Shown here in pieces: positions 11,823 through 22,387 of a stretch of 64,000 nucleotides of DNA. How positions within the stretch are numbered: position 1 is the first letter of the stretch; each line of letters starts with the position of its first letter. Below the pieces are notes generated by a model. The model had not been told where the DNA came from. It ran no database searches and saw nothing but the letters and a program-made list of their open reading frames with translations. The stretch covers positions 62,001 through 126,000 of the forward strand of contig OOIN01000029.1 in assembly GCA_900323505.1 (NCBI GenBank), in the 5' to 3' direction. Origin of the DNA: Ustilago trichophora. Taxonomy: Eukaryota; Basidiomycota; Ustilaginomycetes; Ustilaginales; Ustilaginaceae. The position numbers were made by a program, and so were the translations under genes.

Positions 11823-11949
11823 AGCAGTGACGGTGGTTGTGATGACCACAAAGTCGAGCTTCGAGTCCAACAGTCAAGCGTCGAGAGTATGTACTGTGAC
11901 AAGCGAGCACTAAAGACACGCACGCACCTGACACAAAATCCGAAGGATG

Positions 11950-11983
<34 letters not shown>
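11950..11983. repeat. (CTG)n microsatellite
   Basis: Eleven CTG units in a divergent promoter region. Confidence 0.95.
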
Positions 11984-12646
11984 ATGGCGCAAATCCAGAC
12001 ACGCAGGCGAAATTGCACACGAAAGAAAAAAAAAAAAAGTGTTGTTCTCACTCTACGGTACACAGCTCAGGGGTGCGTCGCACACAACCGGCGCGTGGAG
12101 TTGGACATTGTATTTCAAGGCACTGCAACACAGCAAATCGAAAGGGGCAATATGCATGTTTCCATTTCCAAGAAATCGCTCGTTTTTCCCTGACTGCACT
12201 CGGATGTCGCCTTTTTGGGTGTTCTTTGTCAGGTCAAAGGTTGGCAGAGTAATCTACGCCAGCTAAGCCATCAAGCACGCACAACAAGTATAGTAGCACT
12301 GCGCAGCCAAATGTGTGAGTTTAGCAGGCAGGATTTAGCGCACCTGTTGCAGCCCATACACATGGAGCAAGTGCACACCATGAATTTCAACCATGTCCCC
12401 ACCACAAACGTCCGCTTTCTCATCATCAAGTCAGAGTATGTTGTACAGTCACAACACCATTTCTTTTTCAATTTCTTTTTTTCAACCCATTTTTTCGGGC
12501 GTTTTTGTTTTTCAGTTGGAAAAGTTTTGGACCCTTTCTCTCCACATGCCGTTATTCACATCACCATTCTTCTTCTTCTGCCTTCTGCTCATCACCGTCA
12601 CCAGTACCAAGTCCACTCCCTCAAGTTCAAATTCAAGTCGATAGAG

Positions 12647-13031
12647 ATGGTCAAGCACTCAAACAAGCTCAAGCGTAAGATATTTGCTCCTCCCCTTCTC
12701 TCGCTCTCGTTCTCTGACTAACCAATTCCAATCGCTCTTTCACTCTGCTATCACAGGAGCCGACAGGCGAGCCCCCGATCCAGGCCTTCAACTCGATTAT
12801 GAACCCTCCAAAACAACATCAGACAAACCAGCAGAACCATATAAACCCTTCCAACACTCTCAGCAGTCCCAACAACAATCACAGCCCAAGAAAAAGTCGT
12901 CTACCGGTGCACCTCTTGGCAAAGCAGCAAGAGCTAAAAAGGCAAAAGCCATCGAGCGCGCCGATAAGACAAATCAAAAGTTTGTCGTTAACAAGGCCAA
13001 AGCTGAGCGCAAAAAGCTCATGAAGTCCTAG
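12647..13031 (+). CDS. Small lysine-rich protein of unknown function
   Basis: Two exons (12647-12674 and 12757-13031) give 100 residues; the intron has GTAAGA and CACAG borders. Exon 1 encodes MVKHSNKLK and the split arginine codon leads into ADRRAPDPG. The middle is rich in Gln, Ser and Pro. The last 40 residues are strongly basic and helical (KAARAKKAKAIERADKTNQK, ending ERKKLMKS), as in small nucleolar or ribosome-associated proteins. I do not recognise the family. The start is chosen because the spliced product keeps one frame and the ATG follows a pyrimidine-rich leader. It is convergent with UFD2, with 346 bases between the stops. Confidence 0.65.
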
Positions 13032-13377
13032 TCTGCTGCCACAAACAATCAAATGACTCAAACAAGTCTACAAGCAGACATTCTTGAAACACTACGACAT
13101 GCAAAACAAAATCTTCTTGCACAAATTACAGTATGACACATTCCGTATAACACGAGTGCTGGATCCAACAGAGCATCAACAAGCTCATCCAGCTTTTCTC
13201 TCAACCCACGCGCGCCTACCGTGCAGTATGCCCCGGCAGCACCTCCTCCAACGATACCCAGCCACCAACTCGCACACTTACACGCCATCCACACCACATC
13301 ATGTAGCTATACAAACCTTTCTGTCAATTAACACACATCATCATCATCATCATCATCATCACCAATTGTATCGCCAC
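13032..13377. other. Convergent 3' region with (CAT)n tract
   Basis: Shared 3' flank of the small basic-protein gene and UFD2. It contains a (CAT)n microsatellite at about 13336-13361 and nothing else recognisable. Confidence 0.5.
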
Positions 13378-16300
13378 TTACGACTTGGGAGCCCGCCTCC
13401 TCTCGGCAACAAATGCTGCAATCTTGTCCCGCAACTCCACATCGGGTACTACATCTTCGATCTTTAACGGCGATCTGTTGAACGGATCCGTACTGTCACT
13501 TAGCAGATGCGCCTTGATCGTGCTTCGATCCACTACCGTCTTACTTCTTGGCAAAAGCACCGGATCCTTCATCAACGTCGCCATCAACGGGTCCAAAAAC
13601 TCATCCGGAACCTCTCCCAAATCCTCTTCTTCATCCGCTTCCATCTGCCTCTTTTCCTCCACCTGACCTATCATCCCCATCCACGCCTCGAGCTCGGGCG
13701 GTGACTTGAGCATGTACCTTTCCGCGATCGAGCCGGCTCTTTCAAAAACCGCCTTTGAATAACTTCGACCGTCCCGTGCAATCGCTGCTACAAACTCTCC
13801 CTTGGAACACAGGTTGAGATAGACCGACATGATCATACGCAACAAGTTCCTCGGCTCAAACGCCACTTTTTTCGGCTGTTGCACCTTGAGATTCTGACAC
13901 TTTGGTCCAGCCATCAGATCCAAATTGTAGTCCAACATGGCCGCCAACCTGTCAACCACTTCGGGCGTCATGAATGCGTCGGCCGTCTCTGCAGTAAAAT
14001 CGATCAGTAGCCGCAAGAATTCCGTGCCCAACTGCAGGTCCGACTTGATCGTCTGCTCCAGCCCGCGAATGTGGCCTTCACGATCCTGTTGCTCCTGTGC
14101 ACTTTCGCTAGAGCTGGATTCCGACTCGGACTGCTTCGTGTGCAACTCTTGCAACTTGTCCAAAGCGTCATCCAGCAGATAGGTGACATCGTTCATCAAC
14201 CGATTGATGAAGACGACAAAATCCGATCCACTAGCTTGAGCCTGGCGATGAATCTGCTCCTTGTGCTTCGCGTTGTTCCAGATCGACTTGAAGATCTGAG
14301 AGAGATGGTAGCGGATGTTGAACTTGTCGTAGAATTGCGTGTGGCTTCCCGTATTCTCAGCCTCGATCCAAAAGTTCATCAAGGCTGGCACCAGGTGCTG
14401 CAGAGCCAAACGATGAATGTTGAGCGTATCGCTGAGAATGCCGTTCGTGTGCCTGCCCCAGGGAATGACGTTGTAGAACAGAATCTCGGCCAGCTTTGCC
14501 TTCAAGAAAGGATTTTTGATGTACCACCCAGAGCTCAGGAAAGTAGTGCAGAATGTGACCAAATCGTTCTTGGCCGCTTCCGACAGTGGCGCACTTACCC
14601 GAGAGACAAAGAGCATCACATCGCAAATGTCTTCAAAGATATGTTCGGGGAGCATGCGGAAGCGTGTCGGCACGTCCTGTGGCAGTGGCAGCGTAGCTTG
14701 AGGGTGCGGGTGTTTCGCGTCCGGCTCGGCGACGCGAATGAGCCAAGTCATGAGGAAGCAGTTGAATGTGATGACCTTTTGCAAAAAGTCAGGAGCCATC
14801 AACTGGCTTTGAGCTGCATAGATCTCGCCATGCAGACGCTCGACTTCGGCCTTGGCACGCTTGAGGAAGTTCTCGTACTGCGGAGCTTGAGGCAATGCCG
14901 ACCACATGGCCCGGTCAGCCTCGGTTTCGGCAATGCGTTTTTTGAAGCGTCCCATCTCCTTTTCCTTCTCGTCGATGCGGCGCACTGCCTTGCCAAGGCC
15001 CAAATTGTTGAGCCGGACAGCAATGTAGAACACTTCGGTGATAAAGTTGGCTGGCGCACCTGCGGGCTCCGATTGCCCTTGCTGCGTCCACTCCTTTGCC
15101 TCGGCCTCGGTAGCGTTGATGCGGGTGAGCTCGAGTACATCGAAACGTGTCTGCTTGCGGAGATACTCCAAGTCGATACGGTCGATCTTGGTAAGGCCTG
15201 CATCCATAAATGGCTCGGCAAACCTCAACAGCATCTCGTAGAGATTAACCATATATCCATCGCTCGCAACGAGTTCTTGCCTGACCTGCATGGCGCCTCG
15301 CTTTGCATTCAAAGCGCAAGCCTTACCCCAGTAGGTAAGCACCTTCTCTCTCGCCTGCGGACTCGATCTTACCAACGCGTTAAAGACGCGAAAGTTGAGC
15401 GTGTGTACGATCTCCATGGTGCTCTGAATGCTGCGGAAGTTGCTGTCCGTCTCCTGGTGGTTCTGGCTGGTGGCGTTGGCAAAGTAGTGCTGCGTGATGC
15501 TGGGGTAGGCGTCGGGGAATGCGGACAGGCGGAGCATGGGTCCGAAGAGCGATTCGAGTTCAATGCGAGACCCAGTTGTGTCGGTGGGGTCAAAGTTAGA
15601 GAGATGGGCAAGCATGCTTGCGATAGGCTTGATCTCGACCGCTTCTACGATTGCGTTGACGTAGGGGCGCCACTCGAGACCGGCAATCGTGAGACCCTCG
15701 TTGGGTTTTGCATTGGCTCCAAGCGGTCCCGATCCAGCCCCCTGCTGCGCACCTGGCATTCGACCAGCCAGGAGCTGAGCGATGACCGACTGGACATCCT
15801 GGTTGTTGAGGGCTTGGTTGAGGGCAGCTGGGTTGACGCCACCGTTTCCAGACGCAGCCCCCGCTCCCTGTGCGGTTGCAGACGATGAAGCTGCAGGTGG
15901 ATCAGAGCCTCGATCACCATCGCGAATCCTTCTTGTCAACTCTGTAAACGCGGGTCCTAGAATCTCGTCGAGTCCTTCATCATTGCCGAACCTGGCAGCC
16001 AGCTCTTGGAGGAAGACGGGCAGGTCATCTCCATCAATCGTCTCAAACTTGGTCGTGAGATCTACATTGGAATGTGACGAAGCAGCGTTGGAACTCGAGA
16101 ATCCAAAGCTAGAAATCGAAGACGATACCCGCGTGAGACTGTCCACCAGCACGAGAGGCGAGAGCGGTGTACCATTTGGCTTAGCGGCGTTGGGGAACAT
16201 GTCCGGCGTTTGCAAGACCAGCCCGGCATAAGAGATAAGCAGAGTGCGAATCTCTTCCAGCACGCCTAGCGCCTTTGGCTGATCCGCAACAGAAAGTGAC

Positions 16301-16644
16301 TTGCGCACGCGGCTTTCTTCGGCTCTGGCCTTCTTCCAGCAAGCGACAAGGTAGTCCCACGATGTCTGGCCTTTTGGCAAACTGGCCAGAATGGCGATGT
16401 GCTCGGCATCATCACTCATGACATCTCCGTTTGGATCGAGGGAGAGACGTGCGATGAGGATTTGATCTGCGACCGAGGCGGTGAGCTGCGGAGGCGAAGA
16501 TGCGGAATCTGAGGCCAAATCATCGGCAAGCTCCTTGAGGTAGGTCTTTTCCCAGCCGCTTGACTCAGCCTCGTGACGGTCTAGTGTGATATTGAAGATG
16601 GTAGAGACCGCGACATGCTGCCACTGGTCGAAGGAGGTGGGCAT
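13378..16644 (-). CDS. UFD2: Ubiquitin conjugation factor E4 (U-box ligase)
   Basis: One exon of 1088 residues. The protein extends ubiquitin chains on substrates handed over by Cdc48 and works in the cytosol and nucleus in the proteasome pathway. The core matches the Ufd2 family through its whole length: an N-terminal FDQWQHVAVSTIFNITLDR start of the conserved region, the TGSHTQFYDKFNIRYHLSQI block, and a C-terminal U-box (about 1000-1080) with DEFLDPLMATLMKDPVLLP and STIKAHLLSDSTDPFNR. The ATG at 16644 sits in an optimal GCCACC context. The frame stays open for 23 codons upstream behind a possible CTTCAG acceptor, so a longer N-terminus from an upstream exon cannot be excluded; many orthologues start with an extra basic segment. 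It is divergent from SWC5. Confidence 0.95.
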   Translation of the reverse strand: MPTSFDQWQHVAVSTIFNITLDRHEAESSGWEKTYLKELADDLASDSASSPPQLTASVADQILIARLSLDPNGDVMSDDAEHIAILASLPKGQTSWDYLVACWKKARAEESRVRKSLSVADQPKALGVLEEIRTLLISYAGLVLQTPDMFPNAAKPNGTPLSPLVLVDSLTRVSSSISSFGFSSSNAASSHSNVDLTTKFETIDGDDLPVFLQELAARFGNDEGLDEILGPAFTELTRRIRDGDRGSDPPAASSSATAQGAGAASGNGGVNPAALNQALNNQDVQSVIAQLLAGRMPGAQQGAGSGPLGANAKPNEGLTIAGLEWRPYVNAIVEAVEIKPIASMLAHLSNFDPTDTTGSRIELESLFGPMLRLSAFPDAYPSITQHYFANATSQNHQETDSNFRSIQSTMEIVHTLNFRVFNALVRSSPQAREKVLTYWGKACALNAKRGAMQVRQELVASDGYMVNLYEMLLRFAEPFMDAGLTKIDRIDLEYLRKQTRFDVLELTRINATEAEAKEWTQQGQSEPAGAPANFITEVFYIAVRLNNLGLGKAVRRIDEKEKEMGRFKKRIAETEADRAMWSALPQAPQYENFLKRAKAEVERLHGEIYAAQSQLMAPDFLQKVITFNCFLMTWLIRVAEPDAKHPHPQATLPLPQDVPTRFRMLPEHIFEDICDVMLFVSRVSAPLSEAAKNDLVTFCTTFLSSGWYIKNPFLKAKLAEILFYNVIPWGRHTNGILSDTLNIHRLALQHLVPALMNFWIEAENTGSHTQFYDKFNIRYHLSQIFKSIWNNAKHKEQIHRQAQASGSDFVVFINRLMNDVTYLLDDALDKLQELHTKQSESESSSSESAQEQQDREGHIRGLEQTIKSDLQLGTEFLRLLIDFTAETADAFMTPEVVDRLAAMLDYNLDLMAGPKCQNLKVQQPKKVAFEPRNLLRMIMSVYLNLCSKGEFVAAIARDGRSYSKAVFERAGSIAERYMLKSPPELEAWMGMIGQVEEKRQMEADEEEDLGEVPDEFLDPLMATLMKDPVLLPRSKTVVDRSTIKAHLLSDSTDPFNRSPLKIEDVVPDVELRDKIAAFVAERRRAPKS

Positions 16645-17113
16645 GGTGGCAGCACCCTTTTTGAACGGATCGGGAAAGGATGAAATGTACTCGCCACCGA
16701 GTGAGCCTGAAGGTCAAATGTCCGGAATGTGCTAACCAGCTAGCTCCACTGGAGATGTTCGATGTCGCCTTTGTATTGATTGCAAAGTCGGCAAAGGGAA
16801 GTGTGTTGATCAGTCGGACTAGAAGGGAGTGACAAGGTGGGAGAGAAAGGGTAGAAAGTGTTGAGGTAAACGAAACAAGAGCGTCGCAAGTGTCGCACGG
16901 ACGCACTTAAGTCGGACTCAACTTGTCGAGAGCGCGCGCATTTTGCGCAGCCAGAAGCCACGCGTGCTGGCGCTTTGCTGGAAAGTGTGGAGGTTTGATT
17001 CTTCTTCTTCTTCTCCTTCTTCTTCTTCTTCTTCTTCTTCTTTCTTCCTATCTTACATTGTTATCCCTATTCTACAAAAGCATCGACGCAAAGGGTTTCA
17101 AATAGGCACCGAC
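16645..17113. other. Divergent promoter UFD2/SWC5 with (CTT)n tract
   Basis: Intergenic region of 469 bases between two divergent genes. A (CTT)n tract at about 17000-17045 lies just upstream of the SWC5 start, probably in its leader. Confidence 0.55.
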
Positions 17114-18109
17114 ATGGTCTCAAAGACGGACAAACATTATTCTGACAACGCATCAGACTCGGGCAGCGACTCGGAAGATGACGACTTCGTTCCCGAGGCA
17201 ATTGGTGGACCATCCTCTCTTGCCGCGAGCACCTCCAAGGCCACAAGAAAGAAAGCGACAAACAACACTGATGACGGCTCGGACGCCGAATCTGACGACG
17301 ATCTTTCAGGCGACGAAGGTGCATCTGCAGCTCTCGGGGAAGAAATCGATAATGACGAGTTGGAAGCACTCAAGAGGGAACGTGCTGAGCTGGTGACCGC
17401 TGCCGGAGGCGAGGATCGGCTTGGAAAGCGCAGGCGACTAGCACAAGATTCTAGTACCACCTCTGCAGGATCAACAGTAGCAGCGGATGAAGAGGCGGAG
17501 GCGTTAAATGCGAAAGCTTTGGCCGAATGGGAAGCTATCAAAGGATCCGATTCCACCCCAGCACCAACATCGCAGGAATCTCAAGCAGGGACTTCAACAA
17601 CATCACTAGCGCCTGAGGAAATGATCTCAATACCAACAACATACAAGTTTGCAGGAGAAATTCACACCTCATTCCGGCTTCTCCCACGATCGCACCCCGA
17701 GGCCGTAAAGTATCTCTCCCAGACCAACCCGGCATCAACTCCCTCCTCATCCACAGCTACAACAACAGCGCCAACTTCAATCACAACCACAAGTACAAGT
17801 ACAAACTCGAATACAGACCCACCAACGAAACGTCCTCCTCCCCCAGGTCCAAGACGCAAAAAAACCTCCTCCCTAGCCGCCCTCTCCGCTGCCGCCACCA
17901 CTACTAAACCGACAAAATTAAACACCCTCGAAAAGAGCAAGCTCGACTGGGACACTTTCAAAGGCAACTCCGCCAAGCTTTCTCAGCAGGAATTGGACGA
18001 ATTGGAGAATCAAACCAAGGGTGGGGGCAAAGGTCTGGGTGATATGAAAGGGTATCTGGAAAGAAGGGACTTTTTGGATCGCGTCAAGGATCGTACTGGC
18101 AAACCTTAG
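17114..18109 (+). CDS. SWC5: SWR1-complex subunit Swc5 (BCNT/CFDP1 family)
   Basis: One exon of 331 residues. The N-terminal half is acidic (SDSGSDSEDDDF and further Asp/Ser clusters), which fits binding to H2A-H2B. The middle is low-complexity Ser/Thr/Pro. The C-terminal 80 residues form the BCNT-C domain: LNTLEKSKLDWDTFK, then ELENQTKGG, then GYLERRDFLDRVKDR. Swc5 activates the SWR1 remodeller that exchanges H2A for H2A.Z in nucleosomes. The start at 17114 is chosen because the protein then begins directly with the acidic region; an in-frame upstream extension would translate the CTT repeat of the leader. Confidence 0.88.
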   Translation: MVSKTDKHYSDNASDSGSDSEDDDFVPEAIGGPSSLAASTSKATRKKATNNTDDGSDAESDDDLSGDEGASAALGEEIDNDELEALKRERAELVTAAGGEDRLGKRRRLAQDSSTTSAGSTVAADEEAEALNAKALAEWEAIKGSDSTPAPTSQESQAGTSTTSLAPEEMISIPTTYKFAGEIHTSFRLLPRSHPEAVKYLSQTNPASTPSSSTATTTAPTSITTTSTSTNSNTDPPTKRPPPPGPRRKKTSSLAALSAAATTTKPTKLNTLEKSKLDWDTFKGNSAKLSQQELDELENQTKGGGKGLGDMKGYLERRDFLDRVKDRTGKP

Positions 18110-18451
18110 CTTTACTCTGCAGCATCACTTCATTTGAGGAAGCAAAAGCTATAGCGGGAATAATGTGTGTTATGGTGTGTGCTAAGATTGCTAGAAAAGG
18201 TCAACGTGTGAAGAAAGACGTGCAAAGGAAAGAAGTCGAAAGAGAGAGAGAGAGAAAGAGAGCAAGAGAGCGAGAGGAAGAACATAACAATGCAATAGAT
18301 TGATGAAGAGAGACAAATTGCCGGCGGAGGTCGGCCGCTGGGGGTTAAGCCAACCTCGTCGCACAGCAAGGATACGCGGAAGGAGTGTCCATAAAGCAGA
18401 TTAGGCGGTTGTCCGTAATGTCACATCTGAAGACGATGATGCCAATTTTTT
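18110..18451. other. Convergent 3' region
   Basis: 3' flanks of SWC5 and the membrane-protein gene. It contains a purine-rich (GA)n stretch at about 18241-18275. No gene is seen. Confidence 0.5.
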
Positions 18452-20143
18452 TTACTCTTCGTGCCAGGTGGGCTTCTTTCGGTCGCCGACGTCACGGAGG
18501 TCTTTACCCTCGGCAGCGAGTTCTTCACGCAACAGTGCCGAGGCACGCGATCCACCGCCACCCTCGTTGGGGCTATCTCCATCGGCACCGGAAGACTCGC
18601 CGCCGAGAGCGGGGGCGAATTCAGGATTGCGCAGAGCGTTACGGAACGCATCGGCCATACGAGATGCTTCGTCTGAGGTGAAGGGTTGGTCGTCCGAGTA
18701 GCGGCTTGATTTCGAGTTGCTTGCCATCATAGCTGCGCCTCCTGCTGCACCGACACCAGCCGCGCCGGCTGCTCCTGCTGCTATTGGTCCGTCGTGGTCG
18801 GCTTCGAGCATGTGCGACGTCTCGCCGCCATCGCCTCCGTCGTTGAGGCTTCGTCCAGCGAGGGAGCCAGCAGCAGCAGCCATCATGGGCGACGAGCTGC
18901 GATGGCTGCCATCACCACCTTGACGCTGACGACGTCTGCGAAGAGCGGCCATGATAAAGTAAGCTCCGGCCATGGCGGCGACGACGGCGAGGAAGCCGAG
19001 AACCGAGATGAGGACGATGGCGTAGGTTGGGAGAGCAAGGCCGTTGGAATTGCCAGTGTTGGCACTACCTCCAAGACGACCACCGTTGGCCTGTGCTGTG
19101 GCTGTGGCTGTGATGGCAGAACCGTTGGGTAGTGTAGCTGTGGTGGTACCTTGAAGTGTTTCTGTGCCGCTCAAGCCGGAAGCACGTAGTGAAGACTGGA
19201 GGGCGGCGCTGAGGCTGGATTGGAGGGCCGAGGCGGCTGCACTGCCTGTTGGCGTGCTTGTCACGGTGCTTGCACGTGCTGAAGCGCTCTGAGCTGAAGC
19301 TGAAGCAGCGCTTGCGGAAGCAGCCGACGCCGAGGCGACCGAAGCAGCACTGGAGGACGCCCTGGCAGCGGCTATTGAGAATGGCAAGGTGGTTTGCACC
19401 GCGGTGAAAGTGGCTAGACGCGAAGTGGTGCCCGAAAGAGGCTGACCGGATGCCAGGACGACAAAGTAGAAGGGCCAAGAGATGTTTTGGTTGGGCTGGA
19501 TATTGTCTGCGGCAGGACGATTTGCCCACCATGAGTCTGTGGGCTCGAAAGAGAGTCTGCCTTGTCCATTGTCCTGGGAGATCCAAGATGTGACTAGACG
19601 GTCGGTATCCTGTTGAAAGAGGTAGACATCCACATATCCGCGCTGAGCAAAGAGCGGGTAGTTGGCATTCCAGATGAATCTGCTCCAGTTGTTCTGAACG
19701 ATGGTGGTGCCAGCAGTGGGGTAGCAGCTGAGATCTTGGTTGCCGACATAGCATGTTTCTTCAGCTGCCGTCTGACGACGTTGTTTTTGGGCCTGTTCCG
19801 ACGACCTGGACTGTGCTCTTGGCATCCACTCGAGATTACGATTTGCTCGACGCTCAAGAACATCACGCTTGATCTCCATGACTTGGTCCATGTCACGCGC
19901 CCAAAATGGACCCAAGATCTGCTCCCTTTGGGCGGCTCCCGTCTGATGTTCTAGCAAGCGCTTATCGAATTCGTCTGCTCGAACGAGAAGATGTTCTGGC
20001 TCATGTTGACTGCGACGTGTTGGTGGTGGTGTGGGTGCAGGTGCAGGTGCAGGTGCAGGTGATCGTTTGCGGAGGACAGAGTTGGGTGAGCGCTTGTCCA
20101 AGTTTTGCAGCCCGGACTTGCTGCTTTCTCCCACGAGGTGCAT
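18452..20143 (-). CDS. Putative single-pass membrane protein with Ser/Ala-rich stalk
   Basis: From the first ATG (20143) the protein has 563 residues. The N-terminus carries two dibasic LxKR sites (LDKRSP and LRKRSP) and a Pro/Ala repeat. A predicted globular part with CYVGNQDLSCYP and many Trp follows, then a long Ser/Ala/Thr stalk. One membrane segment (about residues 371-398, TYAIVLISVLGFLAVVAAM) is followed by the stop-transfer RRRRQRQ and an acidic tail of about 160 residues ending PTWHEE. The layout resembles fungal cell-wall stress sensors, but the family is not recognised. No signal peptide follows this ATG; a strongly hydrophobic stretch is encoded in frame just upstream but has no ATG, so an upstream exon may be missing from this model. 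Confidence 0.65.
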   Translation of the reverse strand: MHLVGESSKSGLQNLDKRSPNSVLRKRSPAPAPAPAPTPPPTRRSQHEPEHLLVRADEFDKRLLEHQTGAAQREQILGPFWARDMDQVMEIKRDVLERRANRNLEWMPRAQSRSSEQAQKQRRQTAAEETCYVGNQDLSCYPTAGTTIVQNNWSRFIWNANYPLFAQRGYVDVYLFQQDTDRLVTSWISQDNGQGRLSFEPTDSWWANRPAADNIQPNQNISWPFYFVVLASGQPLSGTTSRLATFTAVQTTLPFSIAAARASSSAASVASASAASASAASASAQSASARASTVTSTPTGSAAASALQSSLSAALQSSLRASGLSGTETLQGTTTATLPNGSAITATATAQANGGRLGGSANTGNSNGLALPTYAIVLISVLGFLAVVAAMAGAYFIMAALRRRRQRQGGDGSHRSSSPMMAAAAGSLAGRSLNDGGDGGETSHMLEADHDGPIAAGAAGAAGVGAAGGAAMMASNSKSSRYSDDQPFTSDEASRMADAFRNALRNPEFAPALGGESSGADGDSPNEGGGGSRASALLREELAAEGKDLRDVGDRKKPTWHEE

Positions 20144-20435
20144 GGCCGGATGCGGGGGTGTTTCTATCTTCGCGTGGCTATGAGGCGATTGGATACTGAT
20201 TGAAAAAAGATAGAGTAGCGAGATGTCTAGCAGCGAAGCAATCAACAAAGATGAGAGAAGCTGCGGAAAAGGAATGCAAAGAGGATGAGGCGCGTTGATA
20301 TGAGGCGAAGTATTGGAGAGGATCAGCGCGCAACTTTTTTTTGATGATGATATGGTCAAGTCGAAGCAGGGAGGCTAGAAGGGGTGCGAAACGCAGCGGT
20401 GGCACGTTCTTTCAGTGTCGGTGATGAACACGATA

Positions 20436-20472
20436 ATGATGATGATGATGATGAAGAAGAAGAAGAAGAAGA
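20436..20472. repeat. (GAT)n(GAA)n microsatellite
   Basis: A compound triplet tract upstream of the membrane-protein gene. Confidence 0.9.
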
Positions 20473-20632
20473 GCAAATAGGGAGAGCGATGGAGAGGAAA
20501 GAGAACATGGAAGTGGGACGAGGCATGAGGAACGAGATAGAGAAACTGATTGAAGAGCACAGAGAGCGCTTTGGTGGGATTGCATTGCAAAAGGCGCGGG
20601 AATCGAAAAGCAGCTGCAGACCACAGCATCGA

Positions 20633-20650
20633 TACTGTACTGAACAGTAC
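20633..20650. repeat. GTACTGTAC-type motif
   Basis: TACTGTACTGAACAGTAC, a near-palindromic member of the dispersed intergenic motif family found across the window. Confidence 0.6.
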
Positions 20651-22361
20651 ACCGAGACAGAGAAAGATCCTCCCGAGAATAAAACAAGAAACAAGGATTA
20701 AAAATAAAAATAAAAAGCCAGCCGAGTTCATGCATTCAGTAGCGCGATGCCCAAGTGCCGAACGAAAGGAGAGAAAAAAAGAAGGAAAAAAAAAAAAGAG
20801 GCTTGGCAGCAGACAAAGCCAAAGCGAGAGGACCAAGGGATCGGAGCGGCCGCGCCAAACCAACAACCACGAGCTCATCTACCTTTTGTCACACTCTAAC
20901 AAACAATATATCGTGTGATTGTGATTGTGGTGTGGAAAGCTAAGCTATGAATCGAGTTGTGTGTTAGTTACTGTATGTGTGTGTATGGGAACATGTGGGG
21001 CTCAAGCTTTGAGAGCACGCGCGCGCCTGTGTGTAGCAAGGAAGCGTAACGCACTCGTCTCCATCTGCTTGCAAGCACTTACTGTTACTGTGTCACTTTT
21101 CCACGCAGACCACCCAAAAGCCACACTGCAGCACACTACCGCTCGCCCTGAATCTTCTTGAATCTCGAAAAGGAAGAGCAAGTGGAAGAGGAAGAGCTGG
21201 AATGAAGTATGGAAATTGAATTCCCAAGCAAAGCGGATTGGATCGTCAACATCGACCGATGAAGGCGGTCTGCATTTGCTCCAGAATTCGGTCATCAGCG
21301 CACAGCCCTTTTTTCTTGTTGTTGTGCTGTTGCTGCAGTCGAGTTGCATGGATTCCCTCCCGTAAATGTATTTTTATTCCAGAAAACCCTTCTAGCCGCC
21401 TCGCAACCGTATGGCAAGCAAAGCACCATCCTAGGACCACATCCACTTCCTGTCGCTTGCAACCAATATCGATGTGTTTGACCCGTCGGCTGGTCTTGGA
21501 GCCCAAAAATTGTCACCCATTTATAGCTGCCCGCTTGTTGCCTGGACAGGATCTACTCTCTCTCCTTGTTCCTGATCCTTTCCAACGTCGCCTGACAAAA
21601 CGTGTCCAAGAGCAAATCATCACCAAATTCGTCTATGACCTCCTGATCGACATTTGGCGATATGATCTGCAATCTCGCACCTCCCAGACGCCGCACTGCT
21701 GAAGCTTCAAAATGTTTGCGAGGGGTCCCTCCAACGCTCAGACCGCTTTCGAAGCCTTCTATTACTCGATGTACACCAGCCGCTTGTATCGGATGAATTG
21801 CAAAGCTCTGACACCCCTATTCACCTTGCTCCGATGAGCGTCCGATCCCCTCTCCCACCAGCCCTGCCTCATTCTTACTGCTGAACTCGAACCAACTTCA
21901 ACAAACACGATAATAGGTTAGCCGAGTCTGTAGATCTACTAAGAGTCAGCGGGCCACGACCGTTTTAAGTCTCTATGTTGAGCATCTTGAAGCTGCACTA
22001 CTTCGAAAGAAACGTTGTTATCGCCAAATGGATCATCGGATGGGTTCGCCATGGTTCAGCTGAAACGGACATGTCGATCAACGTACTGTATTTTCTGTTC
22101 CTTTTTCAAATTTTATCATTCAGGCATTTGTGCAGTGTGCCAGTTTCACTTTCATTTTACTTTTTCCAGAAAAATAAAAATCATTCTTTCCAATTCCACT
22201 GAGACCCTTCTCGGTCTCACTCCCGAACCCTGTCCACTCGTCCACCTCTGGTCGACCAACAATCCGAGTATACCTTATCCCGTCCGTACCAGCGTGCTTT
22301 GTCTCAAAGATAAGTTCGTGCTGAGAGATGCGAAAAAATACGCTTGGCCAAGATCGGTATC

Positions 22362-22387
22362 GTACAGTATCCAATACTGTACTGTAC
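22362..22387. repeat. GTACTGTAC-type motif
   Basis: GTACAGTAT and TACTGTACTGTAC half-sites separated by four bases. Confidence 0.6.

Larger units (their letters stand above)
11592..12646. other. Divergent promoter region with triplet repeats
   Basis: This stretch separates the exchanger gene (-) from a small basic-protein gene (+). It holds a (GGT)n tract at 11764-11822 and a (CTG)n tract at 11950-11983. Open frames across the triplet tracts encode homopolymers only and are not supported as genes. No RNA gene is seen. Confidence 0.5.

Noticed and set aside
11584..12063. Minus-strand frame with poly-Gln and poly-His runs
   Set aside because: The frame exists only because triplet microsatellites lack stop codons; the rest has no protein-like character and it overlaps the exchanger promoter.
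14071..15888. Long open frame antisense to UFD2 (605 codons)
   Set aside because: Same cause as above; the minus-strand gene is unmistakable along the whole length.
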